DNA of 64,000 nucleotides. Source: JBBQYD01 sp942493075 (GTDB lineage: Bacteria > Verrucomicrobiota > Verrucomicrobiia > Limisphaerales > UBA8199). The stretch's first letter is position 1; every line of letters begins with the position of its first letter. This document shows positions 35,684-43,316 of this stretch, piece after piece. The stretch lies in the NCBI GenBank assembly GCA_942493075.1, contig OW818681.1:3782001-3846000 (forward strand), read 5' to 3'. The notes under the pieces were generated by a model that did not search any database, was not told where the DNA came from, and saw only the letters and a list, made by a program, of their open reading frames with translations. Made by a program: the position numbers and the translations under genes.

Positions 35684-37561
35684 TCATTTAGCGGAACGCA
35701 CGTAGTCAACCCACGAGGCTCTATCAGGGAAATCGCCGCTCTTGCTCCAGCCGGCGCCCGCCAGATAGTTCAATGTCTCACCGCGTTTGATTTTTACGAG
35801 CAGCAAGACTTGTTCTGGCGTATCCATCTGGCGTCCGGCCTTTTTGAGGACCACACCTACCCCCAGGTGCCCATTCTTGCCCTGTTCTGGTTCCCAGTAT
35901 GCCATCCAGGTATGATCGGGAGCGAAGGTCACAGGTTCACCTCCAGCGCGTTTCACAATGCCCACCGCCGCCTCAAGCTCCTCGGGACCGCCATCCCAAT
36001 CAAAACGCGTTCGAACCTGATTCAGATTCCTTCCAGCCTCCAGAGTAATCCTGCGGGTCTCGCGGACCTTCACCGAACCCACGGTATAGGGTGCATAGCC
36101 AAGTTCGAATACGACGGTCCCGGGCCCGTTTTGTACGGTCTTCCACGTAACGAAATTATTCGCAACTGCGAGTTTGCCGTCGTGCAGGATACCAGTTCCG
36201 CCGCAGCCCCGTGAAGGGCCCACTTTGTAGTAATCGAGGCCTTGGCCTTTGTCGGCGTGATAATCCGCATCAAAATACCACGGCTCGATTACTGGCTGGC
36301 GAACGCGTTTGCACCAGACATCTATCCCGCTGCTGATCTCCCCTGTGCGTTCCAGCGACGGCCCGTACACACGGAACGCGATGCGATCATTTTCCCAAGC
36401 GAAGTCATCCTTGCGCTGGGGCATATAAGTGCCGTATGCAAACCCTGGCGTATGGTGCAGAGCCAGTCGGTAGATCTCGCTTCCGGCAAGCAAATAGGCG
36501 CCCACGCCATATACGTCCGAATGGGTTGGATCGAATTTGCGCGGGTCGGCGCCGACCGGTTGCACGTGCTCAAGTTTGCCGTCGGCGTTGACGCATCCTA
36601 CCAGGGCGGTCCATGCCTTGCGAACGATCGGCTCGTACTTAGACCGTTCCAAAATTCCACGATTAATGCCCCATGTTAAAGCAAAGGTGTAGAAACCAGA
36701 TCCGCTGGTTTCTTTCAGGGGATAAGACTCTGGATCGAGCAAACTGGCATGCCAAAGCCCATCTGGTTGCTGGAGCGAGGCGATCTTGTCGGCCATCTGC
36801 TTGAACTGCTCCAAGTAAAACGGTCGAGTCGGATGCTCCGGAGGCATCACTTGCAGCACGCGGGCCAAGCCAGCCATCACCCACCCGTTGCCGCGGCTCC
36901 AGAAAACCTTCTTCCCGTTAGCCTCACGTTTTTCGAAGAAGGTGCTGTCCCGGAAATAGAGATGCTCCTGGGGGTCGTAAAGGTAATCGGAGGTGGCACG
37001 CCATTCCTTGTCCATGAACTCGACATACCGTTTGTCCCCGGTAGCCAGGTAGAGCCGCAGCCATGCGGGTGGGCTCATGAACAAAGCGTCGCACCAGGAC
37101 CAGCGTTCCTGGCAACCTTTGATGCGGAAATTGAGTTGATTGGTGCTTTGATGTTCGAGGATGTAATTAAAACGCTCCTGGGTCGGGGCAAGCATGGCGG
37201 GGTCCCGATGCCGATAGTAGAGCTCAAGGTATGTCTGGCTCACGCAATGGTCGTCCGCGTGGTAGATTCGTTTGGCCGGCTTCCAACCATGCGTCGCTGC
37301 CATTTTCATCATGGCGTCATGGTAGGACGGTACGTCCGCGACATCGCTAAGGGCCATCATGCCGGCGTAAAGCGCACCAAACGTCCAATCGTCGGTCGGA
37401 TGCCTGGGTGCCTGGGTCAATTGCCAGTCAGCCACTGTTTTCATGGCAACAAGCACTGCATCAGGCCGGACATCAGCGGAGAGACCGGCAGGCTGTTGAG
37501 CGAACAAACTGCAAGCCAAGGTGGACACCGCCAAAAGGATCAAAGGTTTAATAGCGTTCAT
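35684..37561 (-). CDS. GH105 unsaturated rhamnogalacturonyl hydrolase fused to a DUF4861-like domain
   Basis: A 625-residue secreted protein. A signal peptide (LILLAVSTLACSLFAQQ) leads to an alpha/alpha-barrel of GH105/YteR type (about 40-370). Seen there are the HPTDDWTFGALYAG segment with its acidic residues, YHADDHCVSQTY, CDALFMSPPAWLRL and WSRGNGWVMAGLARVL. These enzymes hydrate and release unsaturated galacturonate from rhamnogalacturonan ends. The remaining 240 residues resemble DUF4861, a beta-rich domain often linked to GH105. The product enters kduI-kduD, encoded just downstream, so the operon is self-consistent. Released rhamnose would suit rhaATB. Confidence 0.88.
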   Translation of the reverse strand: MNAIKPLILLAVSTLACSLFAQQPAGLSADVRPDAVLVAMKTVADWQLTQAPRHPTDDWTFGALYAGMMALSDVADVPSYHDAMMKMAATHGWKPAKRIYHADDHCVSQTYLELYYRHRDPAMLAPTQERFNYILEHQSTNQLNFRIKGCQERWSWCDALFMSPPAWLRLYLATGDKRYVEFMDKEWRATSDYLYDPQEHLYFRDSTFFEKREANGKKVFWSRGNGWVMAGLARVLQVMPPEHPTRPFYLEQFKQMADKIASLQQPDGLWHASLLDPESYPLKETSGSGFYTFALTWGINRGILERSKYEPIVRKAWTALVGCVNADGKLEHVQPVGADPRKFDPTHSDVYGVGAYLLAGSEIYRLALHHTPGFAYGTYMPQRKDDFAWENDRIAFRVYGPSLERTGEISSGIDVWCKRVRQPVIEPWYFDADYHADKGQGLDYYKVGPSRGCGGTGILHDGKLAVANNFVTWKTVQNGPGTVVFELGYAPYTVGSVKVRETRRITLEAGRNLNQVRTRFDWDGGPEELEAAVGIVKRAGGEPVTFAPDHTWMAYWEPEQGKNGHLGVGVVLKKAGRQMDTPEQVLLLVKIKRGETLNYLAGAGWSKSGDFPDRASWVDYVRSAK

Positions 37562-37582
37562 AGGCAGTCAATCGTTCGGTGA

Positions 37583-37945
37583 TTAATCGAGTCGGAGTGC
37601 TTGCTCCAGAAACTCGGCCAGATGGGAGAGGAGTGCGGCGTCACCAGCCACCAGGGTGGCACCCACGGCTTGGGCGTTGCATTTCTCCGGGTGCTCGCAA
37701 TAGGCGATCACGGGAATGTGGGCGGTGTTCGTATGTTCCCTGAGGCGCCGAAGCTCCGGGCCAAGTCGTTGTTTGATAGAGAAATCCACTAAAACTACCA
37801 TTGGCATTTGCTCCCGGGCAGCTTCGGGAAGTTTCGCGGGGTCCGACACGGTGGAGACCCGGTAGCCCAAGTCCTGCAACCGGTTTACCAGTTGGGTACC
37901 GGGCAGCAACCGTTCATACAACACAAGGGCCAGCGGCTTCGTCAT
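37583..37945 (-). CDS. Receiver-like protein lacking key phosphorylation residues
   Basis: A 120-residue single-domain protein with the alternating pattern of a CheY-like receiver. VVLVDFSIKQ carries an Asp at the phosphorylation position, but the paired acidic residues expected near the start are replaced by YER, and the conserved Lys near strand 5 is not seen (GATLVAGD). It may be a pseudo-receiver that signals without phosphate. The start ATG is at 37945. It lies 21 bases upstream of the GH105 gene on the same strand and could be co-transcribed with the pectin operon. Confidence 0.6.
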   Translation of the reverse strand: MTKPLALVLYERLLPGTQLVNRLQDLGYRVSTVSDPAKLPEAAREQMPMVVLVDFSIKQRLGPELRRLREHTNTAHIPVIAYCEHPEKCNAQAVGATLVAGDAALLSHLAEFLEQALRLD

Positions 37946-38007
37946 ACACCCTATCTTTCCCAACCGGGCATAGATTGGCAAAAACAAAGTGAGGCCAAGG
38001 AATCGCG

Positions 38008-38036
38008 TTGACGCTTCTGGCTGGTTACGGGATTAT
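38008..38036 (+). promoter_or_regulatory. Candidate sigma-70 promoter for apgM
   Basis: TTGACG (38008-38013) and GATTAT (38031-38036) are separated by 17 bases, 59 bases before the apgM ATG. The -10 box matches consensus at four of six positions, so this is only a candidate. Confidence 0.4.
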
Positions 38037-38094
38037 ACCTGCTTCTGTGGCGGCCCCGGCCGGCACATGTGTAATAGACTAATTGACAACGAAA

Positions 38095-39318
38095 ATGAAC
38101 CTGGACGCTCTTTATTCTGAATTGACGCTGAAGACTGACTCCAAGCTGGTCTTGGTGGTACTGGATGGATTGGGTGATTTAGCCACCCGCGAGCAAGGCT
38201 ACATGACCCCTCTGGAGGCGGCGCGCACGCCGAACCTTGATGCACTGAGCAAAGACTCAGCACAAGGCCGCATGATCCCGGCAGCTCCGGCAATCACTCC
38301 CGGCAGCGGACCAGGTCACCTTGGCCTGTTCGGTTATGATCCCCTCGAGTTTCAGGTTGGACGCGGTGTCATCGAAGCGCTCGGGCTTGGCATCGAGCTG
38401 AAGGCGGGAGACGTGGCTGCCCGCGCGAATTTCTGCACCTTGGATGCCAAGGGCATCGTTACCGACCGCCGCGCTGGCCGGATCGACACTTCGGTTTGCG
38501 AAGAGTTGTGCGCGGTGCTCGCGAGCAAGATTAAGAAAATTGGAGACGCCGAAGTCATCATCAAGGCCGGCAAAGGCCACCGTTTCGTGGTCATTTTCCG
38601 CGGCAAAGGGCTGGAAGGTCCGCTTACCGATGCTGATCCGCACCGTGAAGGACTTCCCGTCCCCGCAGTCAGAGCAGTGGACGAGGCATCCGCGAAGGCC
38701 AAGAAGGCAGCCAAGCTGTGCAATGAATTCTATAAAGCCGCCCTGCCCATCATCGCGGGCAAGAAGCCGGCAAACGGTTTCCTCCTCCGTGGTATCGCAC
38801 ACCAGCCCGAGATTCCCTTGTTCCAGGACCGTTACAAGCTGCGGGCAGCTTGCATAGCGGTTTACCCGATGTACAAAGGCCTAGCCCAGTTGGTCGGCAT
38901 GACCAAGTTGGAAGGTTGCCAGACGATCTCCGAGCAGTTCGAGCGCTATCTCGCCGAGTACGACAACTACGATTATTTCTTCATTCACTTCAAGTACACC
39001 GACATGTACGGTGAAGACGGAAACTTCGCTGCCAAGAAGAAGGCCATCGAAGATTTTGACGCCGCGCTGCCGATCCTGCTCCGCAAACGGCCTGATGTGG
39101 TGGCGATCACGGGCGACCATTCGACCCCTTGCGTGGTGAAGGGTCATTCCTGGCATCCGCAGCCTGTTTTGATCAGCTCTGCAATCTCCGGCTCCGATAA
39201 GCTCGAACGCTTTACCGAGACCGGGGCCAACTCGGGTTCCCTGGGAGTTTTTGATTCCAAGTTCCTGATCCGTTACATGCAGGCCAACGCCCGTATGTTC
39301 GACAAATACGGCGCCTAA
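38095..39318 (+). CDS. apgM: 2,3-bisphosphoglycerate-independent phosphoglycerate mutase, archaeal type
   Basis: A 407-residue alkaline-phosphatase-superfamily enzyme that interconverts 3- and 2-phosphoglycerate. VVLDGLGDLAT gives metal ligands, TPGSGPGHLGLFGYDP is the conserved catalytic Ser region, and TGDHSTPCVVKGHSWHPQPV holds the Asp/His metal ligands near the end. Domain spacing fits ApgM rather than the longer GpmI. I start at the ATG at 38095; a TTG at 38083 is also in frame. It is followed by a strong terminator. Confidence 0.93.
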   Translation: MNLDALYSELTLKTDSKLVLVVLDGLGDLATREQGYMTPLEAARTPNLDALSKDSAQGRMIPAAPAITPGSGPGHLGLFGYDPLEFQVGRGVIEALGLGIELKAGDVAARANFCTLDAKGIVTDRRAGRIDTSVCEELCAVLASKIKKIGDAEVIIKAGKGHRFVVIFRGKGLEGPLTDADPHREGLPVPAVRAVDEASAKAKKAAKLCNEFYKAALPIIAGKKPANGFLLRGIAHQPEIPLFQDRYKLRAACIAVYPMYKGLAQLVGMTKLEGCQTISEQFERYLAEYDNYDYFFIHFKYTDMYGEDGNFAAKKKAIEDFDAALPILLRKRPDVVAITGDHSTPCVVKGHSWHPQPVLISSAISGSDKLERFTETGANSGSLGVFDSKFLIRYMQANARMFDKYGA

Positions 39319-39333
39319 TTGAGGCTTTTCAAG

Positions 39334-39364
39334 AGCCGCCGGGAATTTTCCCGGCGGCTTTTTT
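39334..39364 (+). terminator. Rho-independent terminator after apgM
   Basis: A perfect stem AGCCGCCGGGAA/TTCCCGGCGGCT (39334-39345 with 39348-39359) is followed by five T. It lies 15 bases after the stop codon. Confidence 0.92.
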
Positions 39365-39439
39365 GTATCCAGTCAGCTAAAAAGTCTGGAATCGCGGTCC
39401 CTGACAGTCTAAATCTCCAGAACAACAACGAAGTCATCC

Positions 39440-40159
39440 ATGGCCAAACTCGTTTTTGATATTGAAACCTCCGCACTCCCAGTTGAGCACTTTGACGAGG
39501 CTCAACAGGAGTATTTGTTCCGTGAATGCGGAAAAATAGAAGATCCCAGCGCCCGGGAGGCCAGGCAGCTTGAGATTGGCCGCCAGTTCAGTTTGTGGCC
39601 ATTCACGGCTCAAGTGGTCTGCATTGCCATGCTCAATGCAGATACAGCACGCGGCCAGGTGCTGTTCACCGCAGAGGACTACGAAGAACGGGGCGAGGAT
39701 GCCGGTCCCGTGGAGTTTGTCCCGTGCATGGATGAGGCAGAAATGCTCACTGCGTTTTGGGATGTCGCGCGGCACTATGAAACCATCGTGACGTTTAATG
39801 GCCGCTCCTTTGATGTGCCGTTCATCTATCTGCGCTCGGCTCTTCTGAACGTGCCGATTAGCCGGAAGGATTGGCTGGGTTACCGGTATCAAACAGATCC
39901 TCACTGCGACCTGGCTGAACAGTTCACCTTTTATGGCGTGAGTGGCCGCGACGGCGCCGCACGGCGCTTCAACCTGGATTTTTATTGCAAGGCCTTTGGA
40001 ATCGAATCCCCAAAGGCGATGGGGGTGACAGGCATGGATGTTGGCAACCTCATGCAGGAGGGCCGGTATCGCGAGATCGCGGAATACTGCCTGCGTGACG
40101 TGCGTGCGACGGTTCTCCTATACCAGGTCTGGCGCGATCGCCTGTCTGGGGTTAAATGA
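39440..40159 (+). CDS. DnaQ/PolB-type 3'-5' exonuclease-like protein
   Basis: A 239-residue RNase H-fold protein. FDIET (residues 6-10) is exonuclease motif I, VTFNGRSFDVPFI is motif II with the second Asp, and YCLRDVRAT is motif III with Tyr-x3-Asp, all in the expected order. It resembles the predicted PolB-like exonuclease family found as a separate protein in many bacteria. It should degrade single strands from the 3' end; the partner is unknown. Its TGA overlaps the ATG of the nucleosidase gene (ATGA). Confidence 0.8.
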   Translation: MAKLVFDIETSALPVEHFDEAQQEYLFRECGKIEDPSAREARQLEIGRQFSLWPFTAQVVCIAMLNADTARGQVLFTAEDYEERGEDAGPVEFVPCMDEAEMLTAFWDVARHYETIVTFNGRSFDVPFIYLRSALLNVPISRKDWLGYRYQTDPHCDLAEQFTFYGVSGRDGAARRFNLDFYCKAFGIESPKAMGVTGMDVGNLMQEGRYREIAEYCLRDVRATVLLYQVWRDRLSGVK

Positions 40160-40827
40160 TGAGCGCCGCGCAACCAGAGCGTCCCTCGCCCGTGACTCAG
40201 GCGGATGTGCTGATCTGCTTCGCGGTGAAACATGAATTAGGCCAGCGAGTCCAAAACTCGGGTTTTCCCGTCCTGATCACCGGGATGGGCCAGCGCAACG
40301 CAGAAGCCAGCCTGGGCCGCTATTTAGAGCACAATCGTCCCACCGCCGTGTTCACGTGCGGGTTTGCAGGGGGGCTGAATCCGGCCTATAAACGCGGGGA
40401 TGTCCTGTTTGCACACGACCCGGAACTCAGCATCGCAGAGGGTCTGGCGGCGCAAAAGGCCAAACCCGGGCGATTCCGGTTAACTCCGCAGATTATCTCC
40501 ACAGCCGATGAAAAAGCAGTGTTGTTTGCTCTGACAGGAGCGGATGCTGTGGAGATGGAATCCGTTGCGATGCGAGCCATCTGCAAGAAACGCGGGATTC
40601 CGAGCGCAACGATTCGCGTGATCCTGGACCAAGCGGGTGAGGATCTGCCCGTGGATTTCAACCGTATTATGACCCGCCGCATGAACATCAATTATCCCAA
40701 GCTCATGTTGATGATTCTGCGGCGCCCGGCGTTGATCCGGGGATTGCTGCAAATGCAGCGCAATAGCGCCGAGGCTGCCGAGAAACTTGATCAAGTCCTG
40801 GCCACCTTACTTGGCCATCGGAACTGA
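40156..40827 (+). CDS. hpnG: Phosphorylase-superfamily nucleosidase, HpnG-like
   Basis: A 223-residue PNP/UDP-type nucleosidase. VLITGMGQRNAEASLG and FTCGFAGGLNP form the base/sugar pocket and VEMESVAMRAIC contains the ribose-binding Met-Glu. HpnG removes adenine from adenosylhopane in hopanoid side-chain synthesis. I favour it over MTA/SAH nucleosidase because hpnK- and hpnD-like genes lie head-on next door and the protein has the extended C-terminal helix region. The 3' end overlaps the EamA-like gene on the other strand by 21 bases. Moderate certainty for the hopanoid role. Confidence 0.68.
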   Translation: MMSAAQPERPSPVTQADVLICFAVKHELGQRVQNSGFPVLITGMGQRNAEASLGRYLEHNRPTAVFTCGFAGGLNPAYKRGDVLFAHDPELSIAEGLAAQKAKPGRFRLTPQIISTADEKAVLFALTGADAVEMESVAMRAICKKRGIPSATIRVILDQAGEDLPVDFNRIMTRRMNINYPKLMLMILRRPALIRGLLQMQRNSAEAAEKLDQVLATLLGHRN

Positions 40828-41241
40828 ATCCGAGCTGGGTGGAGAGTTCGCAGGGGGTGCTTTGCGATGTTCGCTGTAGCTGATCAGGGCCGCTCCGGCC
40901 ATGATAAGAATGACGCCAAGCCACCGAACATTCGATACGCGCTCGTGCAAAAACCAAATAGCTGCGAAAGTGGCGAAGACAAAGCTTAGCGCCGTAAGCG
41001 GCCACAGAAAACTGATATCGCTCTTGGACATCAGAATCAGCAAGCAGGCGAAAAATAGCGCTTGAAAGAAGACTCCAAGCAGGATGCTCGAATTGGTGAC
41101 ACCTGCGATCAGTATCCGGGTGACCTCCTTCACATTCACCTGTTCCACCTGGCCGATCTGATTCATGCCCCTCTTGAGCAACACGATCCCCGTGCTCTCA
41201 AAAAACAACCCAATTAAAAGAATAGTCAGCAGCTTTCCCAT
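40807..41241 (-). CDS. EamA/SMR-like four-helix membrane protein
   Basis: A 144-residue membrane protein with four predicted helices (about 4-22, 48-67, 76-98, 104-120) and a short polar tail, the size of half an EamA transporter. ESTGIVLLKRGM and SFLWPLTALSFVFATFAAIWFLHE are typical of the drug/metabolite superfamily. Such single-domain proteins dimerise. It starts 4 bases after hpnK and ends the HpnD-HpnK operon. A role in moving a lipid or sugar-lipid is inference from neighbours. Confidence 0.75.
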   Translation of the reverse strand: MGKLLTILLIGLFFESTGIVLLKRGMNQIGQVEQVNVKEVTRILIAGVTNSSILLGVFFQALFFACLLILMSKSDISFLWPLTALSFVFATFAAIWFLHERVSNVRWLGVILIMAGAALISYSEHRKAPPANSPPSSDSVPMAK

Positions 41242-41245
41242 GTTC

Positions 41246-42100
41246 TTACAAATCCTGATAACGAATGAGTTCAATCCCGCACTCGCGCGCACAGGCGACG
41301 ACCCGAGGGCTGATCAAAGTCTCAAACTCATCCCTAAATTCGGTCACTGACGGATGGGAGTAAAGCTCCGAATCACCCGCGGGCAGGACTGGCAGCAAAC
41401 GTAATACATACTCCTCATTTACCCTGCCATTCTGCAAGAGCCCGAACACACGATCGGTATGGAGCACCTTGTTTCGCACGAGCCATTTGCGTCCTCGCAT
41501 GGAAAGCCAGCCGAAGATGACGGCATGACTCAAGCGATACGCGTAGTAACCGCCGGCAAGTCGCAGGTTGAGCACCAGCGGATCGCGAGTCAGCCGCATT
41601 CGATCATATTGAAATCTCGACAGTTCCTCCCTCAGGATTCGCAGCACGGTCGGATGCAGGTGCATGTGCAGGTGGCCGTTGACATGATCCAGGCGCAACC
41701 CTGTTCCTTTGAACCGTGCGAACTGAGCCCGTATTTCTTTGCGAAGCTGTTCGTATAACTGCGGCAGAAAAAAGTAACGCACTCCGGCAGCCATGGGGTT
41801 GTCAGTGAAACGACCGGCAGCGTTCACCAGTCCCGGGATATCGGAACATCCCAAGGCAGATTGGCCGCAAAGCAACGAAAGGTGTAACCCAACTCCAAGA
41901 CGGGGGTGGTTGCGCGCCAAAGCAACGGCTTCTTCGAACGCGGGTTCGTTAACCATCATGCTGGCCGTGGTGAGAATGCCCTTTTCGTGCGCGTGAACCA
42001 CAGCTTCATTAATTGCGGATGAACGTCCGAAATCATCGGCGTTCACAATGAGGCGTCGCGGCGATCCTGTTGCACCAGGGTTGATCGAGTGACTGATCAC
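41246..42100 (-). CDS. hpnK: YdjC-family deacetylase, HpnK-like
   Basis: A 284-residue protein. LIVNADDFGRS carries the Asp pair of YdjC/ChbG carbohydrate deacetylases, LHLSLLCGQ and HVNGHLHMHLHPTVL the histidines, consistent with a metal site. The start is set at the GTG at 42100, two bases after the HpnD stop codon, which suggests coupling; upstream codons in the same frame lie inside HpnD. HpnK is the hopanoid-associated member of this family, and the gene order HpnD-HpnK supports it. The substrate is unproven. Confidence 0.78.
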   Translation of the reverse strand: MISHSINPGATGSPRRLIVNADDFGRSSAINEAVVHAHEKGILTTASMMVNEPAFEEAVALARNHPRLGVGLHLSLLCGQSALGCSDIPGLVNAAGRFTDNPMAAGVRYFFLPQLYEQLRKEIRAQFARFKGTGLRLDHVNGHLHMHLHPTVLRILREELSRFQYDRMRLTRDPLVLNLRLAGGYYAYRLSHAVIFGWLSMRGRKWLVRNKVLHTDRVFGLLQNGRVNEEYVLRLLPVLPAGDSELYSHPSVTEFRDEFETLISPRVVACARECGIELIRYQDL

Positions 42101-42102
42101 GA

Positions 42103-42978
42103 TTAAGTGACCCCGTAATCTGAGCTGACGCTGCCCAGACCTGCACGCATCCACCAACGCGCCATCACCCAGAGCTTTTCCGGTTTGCTGAGACGGACGG
42201 TCTTTCCATCGAACACCTGAAACTCGCGGTGCTCAAGCTTGCGCAACAAGCGCCAGTAGACTGAACCCATCATCTCGGCGGTGCTCATGGACCGGCGATC
42301 AGTCTCAGGCAGAGTGGTGCGCGCAAGCTTGTAGAACTGCCGTGCCTTCTGTGCCACACTGCATGCCAGGGCATGATATCGCGCAGAGTAATTGCCCGAT
42401 AGAATCTCATCAGGCGTTACCTGGAATCTTCGAAGCTCAGAGGCGGGCAGGTAAATCCTCCCGCGTTTGGCGTCCGTCTCCACGTCCCTCAGGATGTTGG
42501 TAAGCTGGAGGGCTTTGCCCAAATAGACGGCGTAGTCTTTGCACCCCGCATGACGGTAGCCGAAAATTGGCAGACTGAGGAGTCCAACCACTGACGCGAC
42601 CCGGTAACAGTAGAGCTCCAACTCTTGATAATCGGCGTACCTCGTGATGGATAAATCCATCTCGACACCATCCAGCAAGGCTTCGAAGTACTGTCGCTCC
42701 AGCCCGTACTTGTGAATGACCGGCTGGAGTTCCTGAATCACCGGGATGCTTAGGTTCTGTGCCTGTGGATCAAACGCGCGACCCAGTTCCAGTCTCCATG
42801 CTGCCAACTGCTGGCGCCGGGTCTCGGCAGGCACTTGGTCCTCGTCTGCCACATCATCCACCTGGCGGCAAAATGCGTACAGCACCGTCATGGCCTGCCG
42901 GCGTTCCGGAGGCAGTAGAAAGAAGGCGAGCGCGAGATTCGAGGCGCTCTTTAGAGTGATCGCTCGGCTCTGTTGCAT
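42103..42978 (-). CDS. hpnD: Squalene/phytoene synthase family, HpnD-like presqualene diphosphate synthase
   Basis: A 291-residue trans-isoprenyl synthase. The first Asp-rich motif is CRQVDDVADE (Asp41, 42 and 45), and the second is ALQLTNILRDVETDAKRGRIYLP, both intact, with LPPERRQAM before the first. The family condenses two farnesyl or geranylgeranyl diphosphates; HpnD gives presqualene diphosphate for hopanoids. Phytoene synthase cannot be excluded by motifs alone, but HpnK and HpnG homologues nearby favour squalene. No HpnC, HpnE or squalene-hopene cyclase is in the window. It starts two bases after the small membrane protein gene. Confidence 0.82.
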   Translation of the reverse strand: MQQSRAITLKSASNLALAFFLLPPERRQAMTVLYAFCRQVDDVADEDQVPAETRRQQLAAWRLELGRAFDPQAQNLSIPVIQELQPVIHKYGLERQYFEALLDGVEMDLSITRYADYQELELYCYRVASVVGLLSLPIFGYRHAGCKDYAVYLGKALQLTNILRDVETDAKRGRIYLPASELRRFQVTPDEILSGNYSARYHALACSVAQKARQFYKLARTTLPETDRRSMSTAEMMGSVYWRLLRKLEHREFQVFDGKTVRLSKPEKLWVMARWWMRAGLGSVSSDYGVT

Positions 42979-42980
42979 GT

Positions 42981-43316
42981 CTACGGGCCTGCTTCTGGGC
43001 GCGGCCCGGCATCCGGATCACGTGCTGGCGGCAGGCCGCCTGTATCCGCGAGGGTCGGGTTGAGCGGGCGATGCTCGCGACGGCGCTTGCGTTTACGCTT
43101 ACGGTGCTGTTCAGGCTGGCTCTTGTTCTTGTCGTGACGGCTCTTCTTGAGATGGCTCGGGTTGTGAAGAAACAGCGCCCAGATGGCGAGGCCCAACGCC
43201 AGGAAGATGAGGATAACAAGCGCCAGCACCAGGTTATGCCGGGCCGTGCTCATCTGGTTCCAGCGGCCTACCAGGGCATCTGTGAATCCGAGTAATGGGG
43301 TTGCAAAACTATTCAT
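42981..43316 (-). CDS. Small membrane protein with strongly basic tail
   Basis: A 111-residue protein that I do not recognise. One helix (about 26-50, LVLALVILIFLALGLAIWALFL) is followed by a very basic, His/Lys/Arg-rich stretch (about 55-85) and a Pro-rich end. The tail would face the cytosol and bind acidic partners. It overlaps the response-regulator stop by four bases (ATGA) and leaves two bases before hpnD, so it is translated within the operon. Confidence 0.6.
   Translation of the reverse strand: MNSFATPLLGFTDALVGRWNQMSTARHNLVLALVILIFLALGLAIWALFLHNPSHLKKSRHDKNKSQPEQHRKRKRKRRREHRPLNPTLADTGGLPPARDPDAGPRPEAGP

Noticed and set aside
42103..42978. Phytoene synthase instead of HpnD
   Set aside because: Motifs cannot separate the two, but HpnK and HpnG homologues nearby and no carotenoid genes favour the squalene route.
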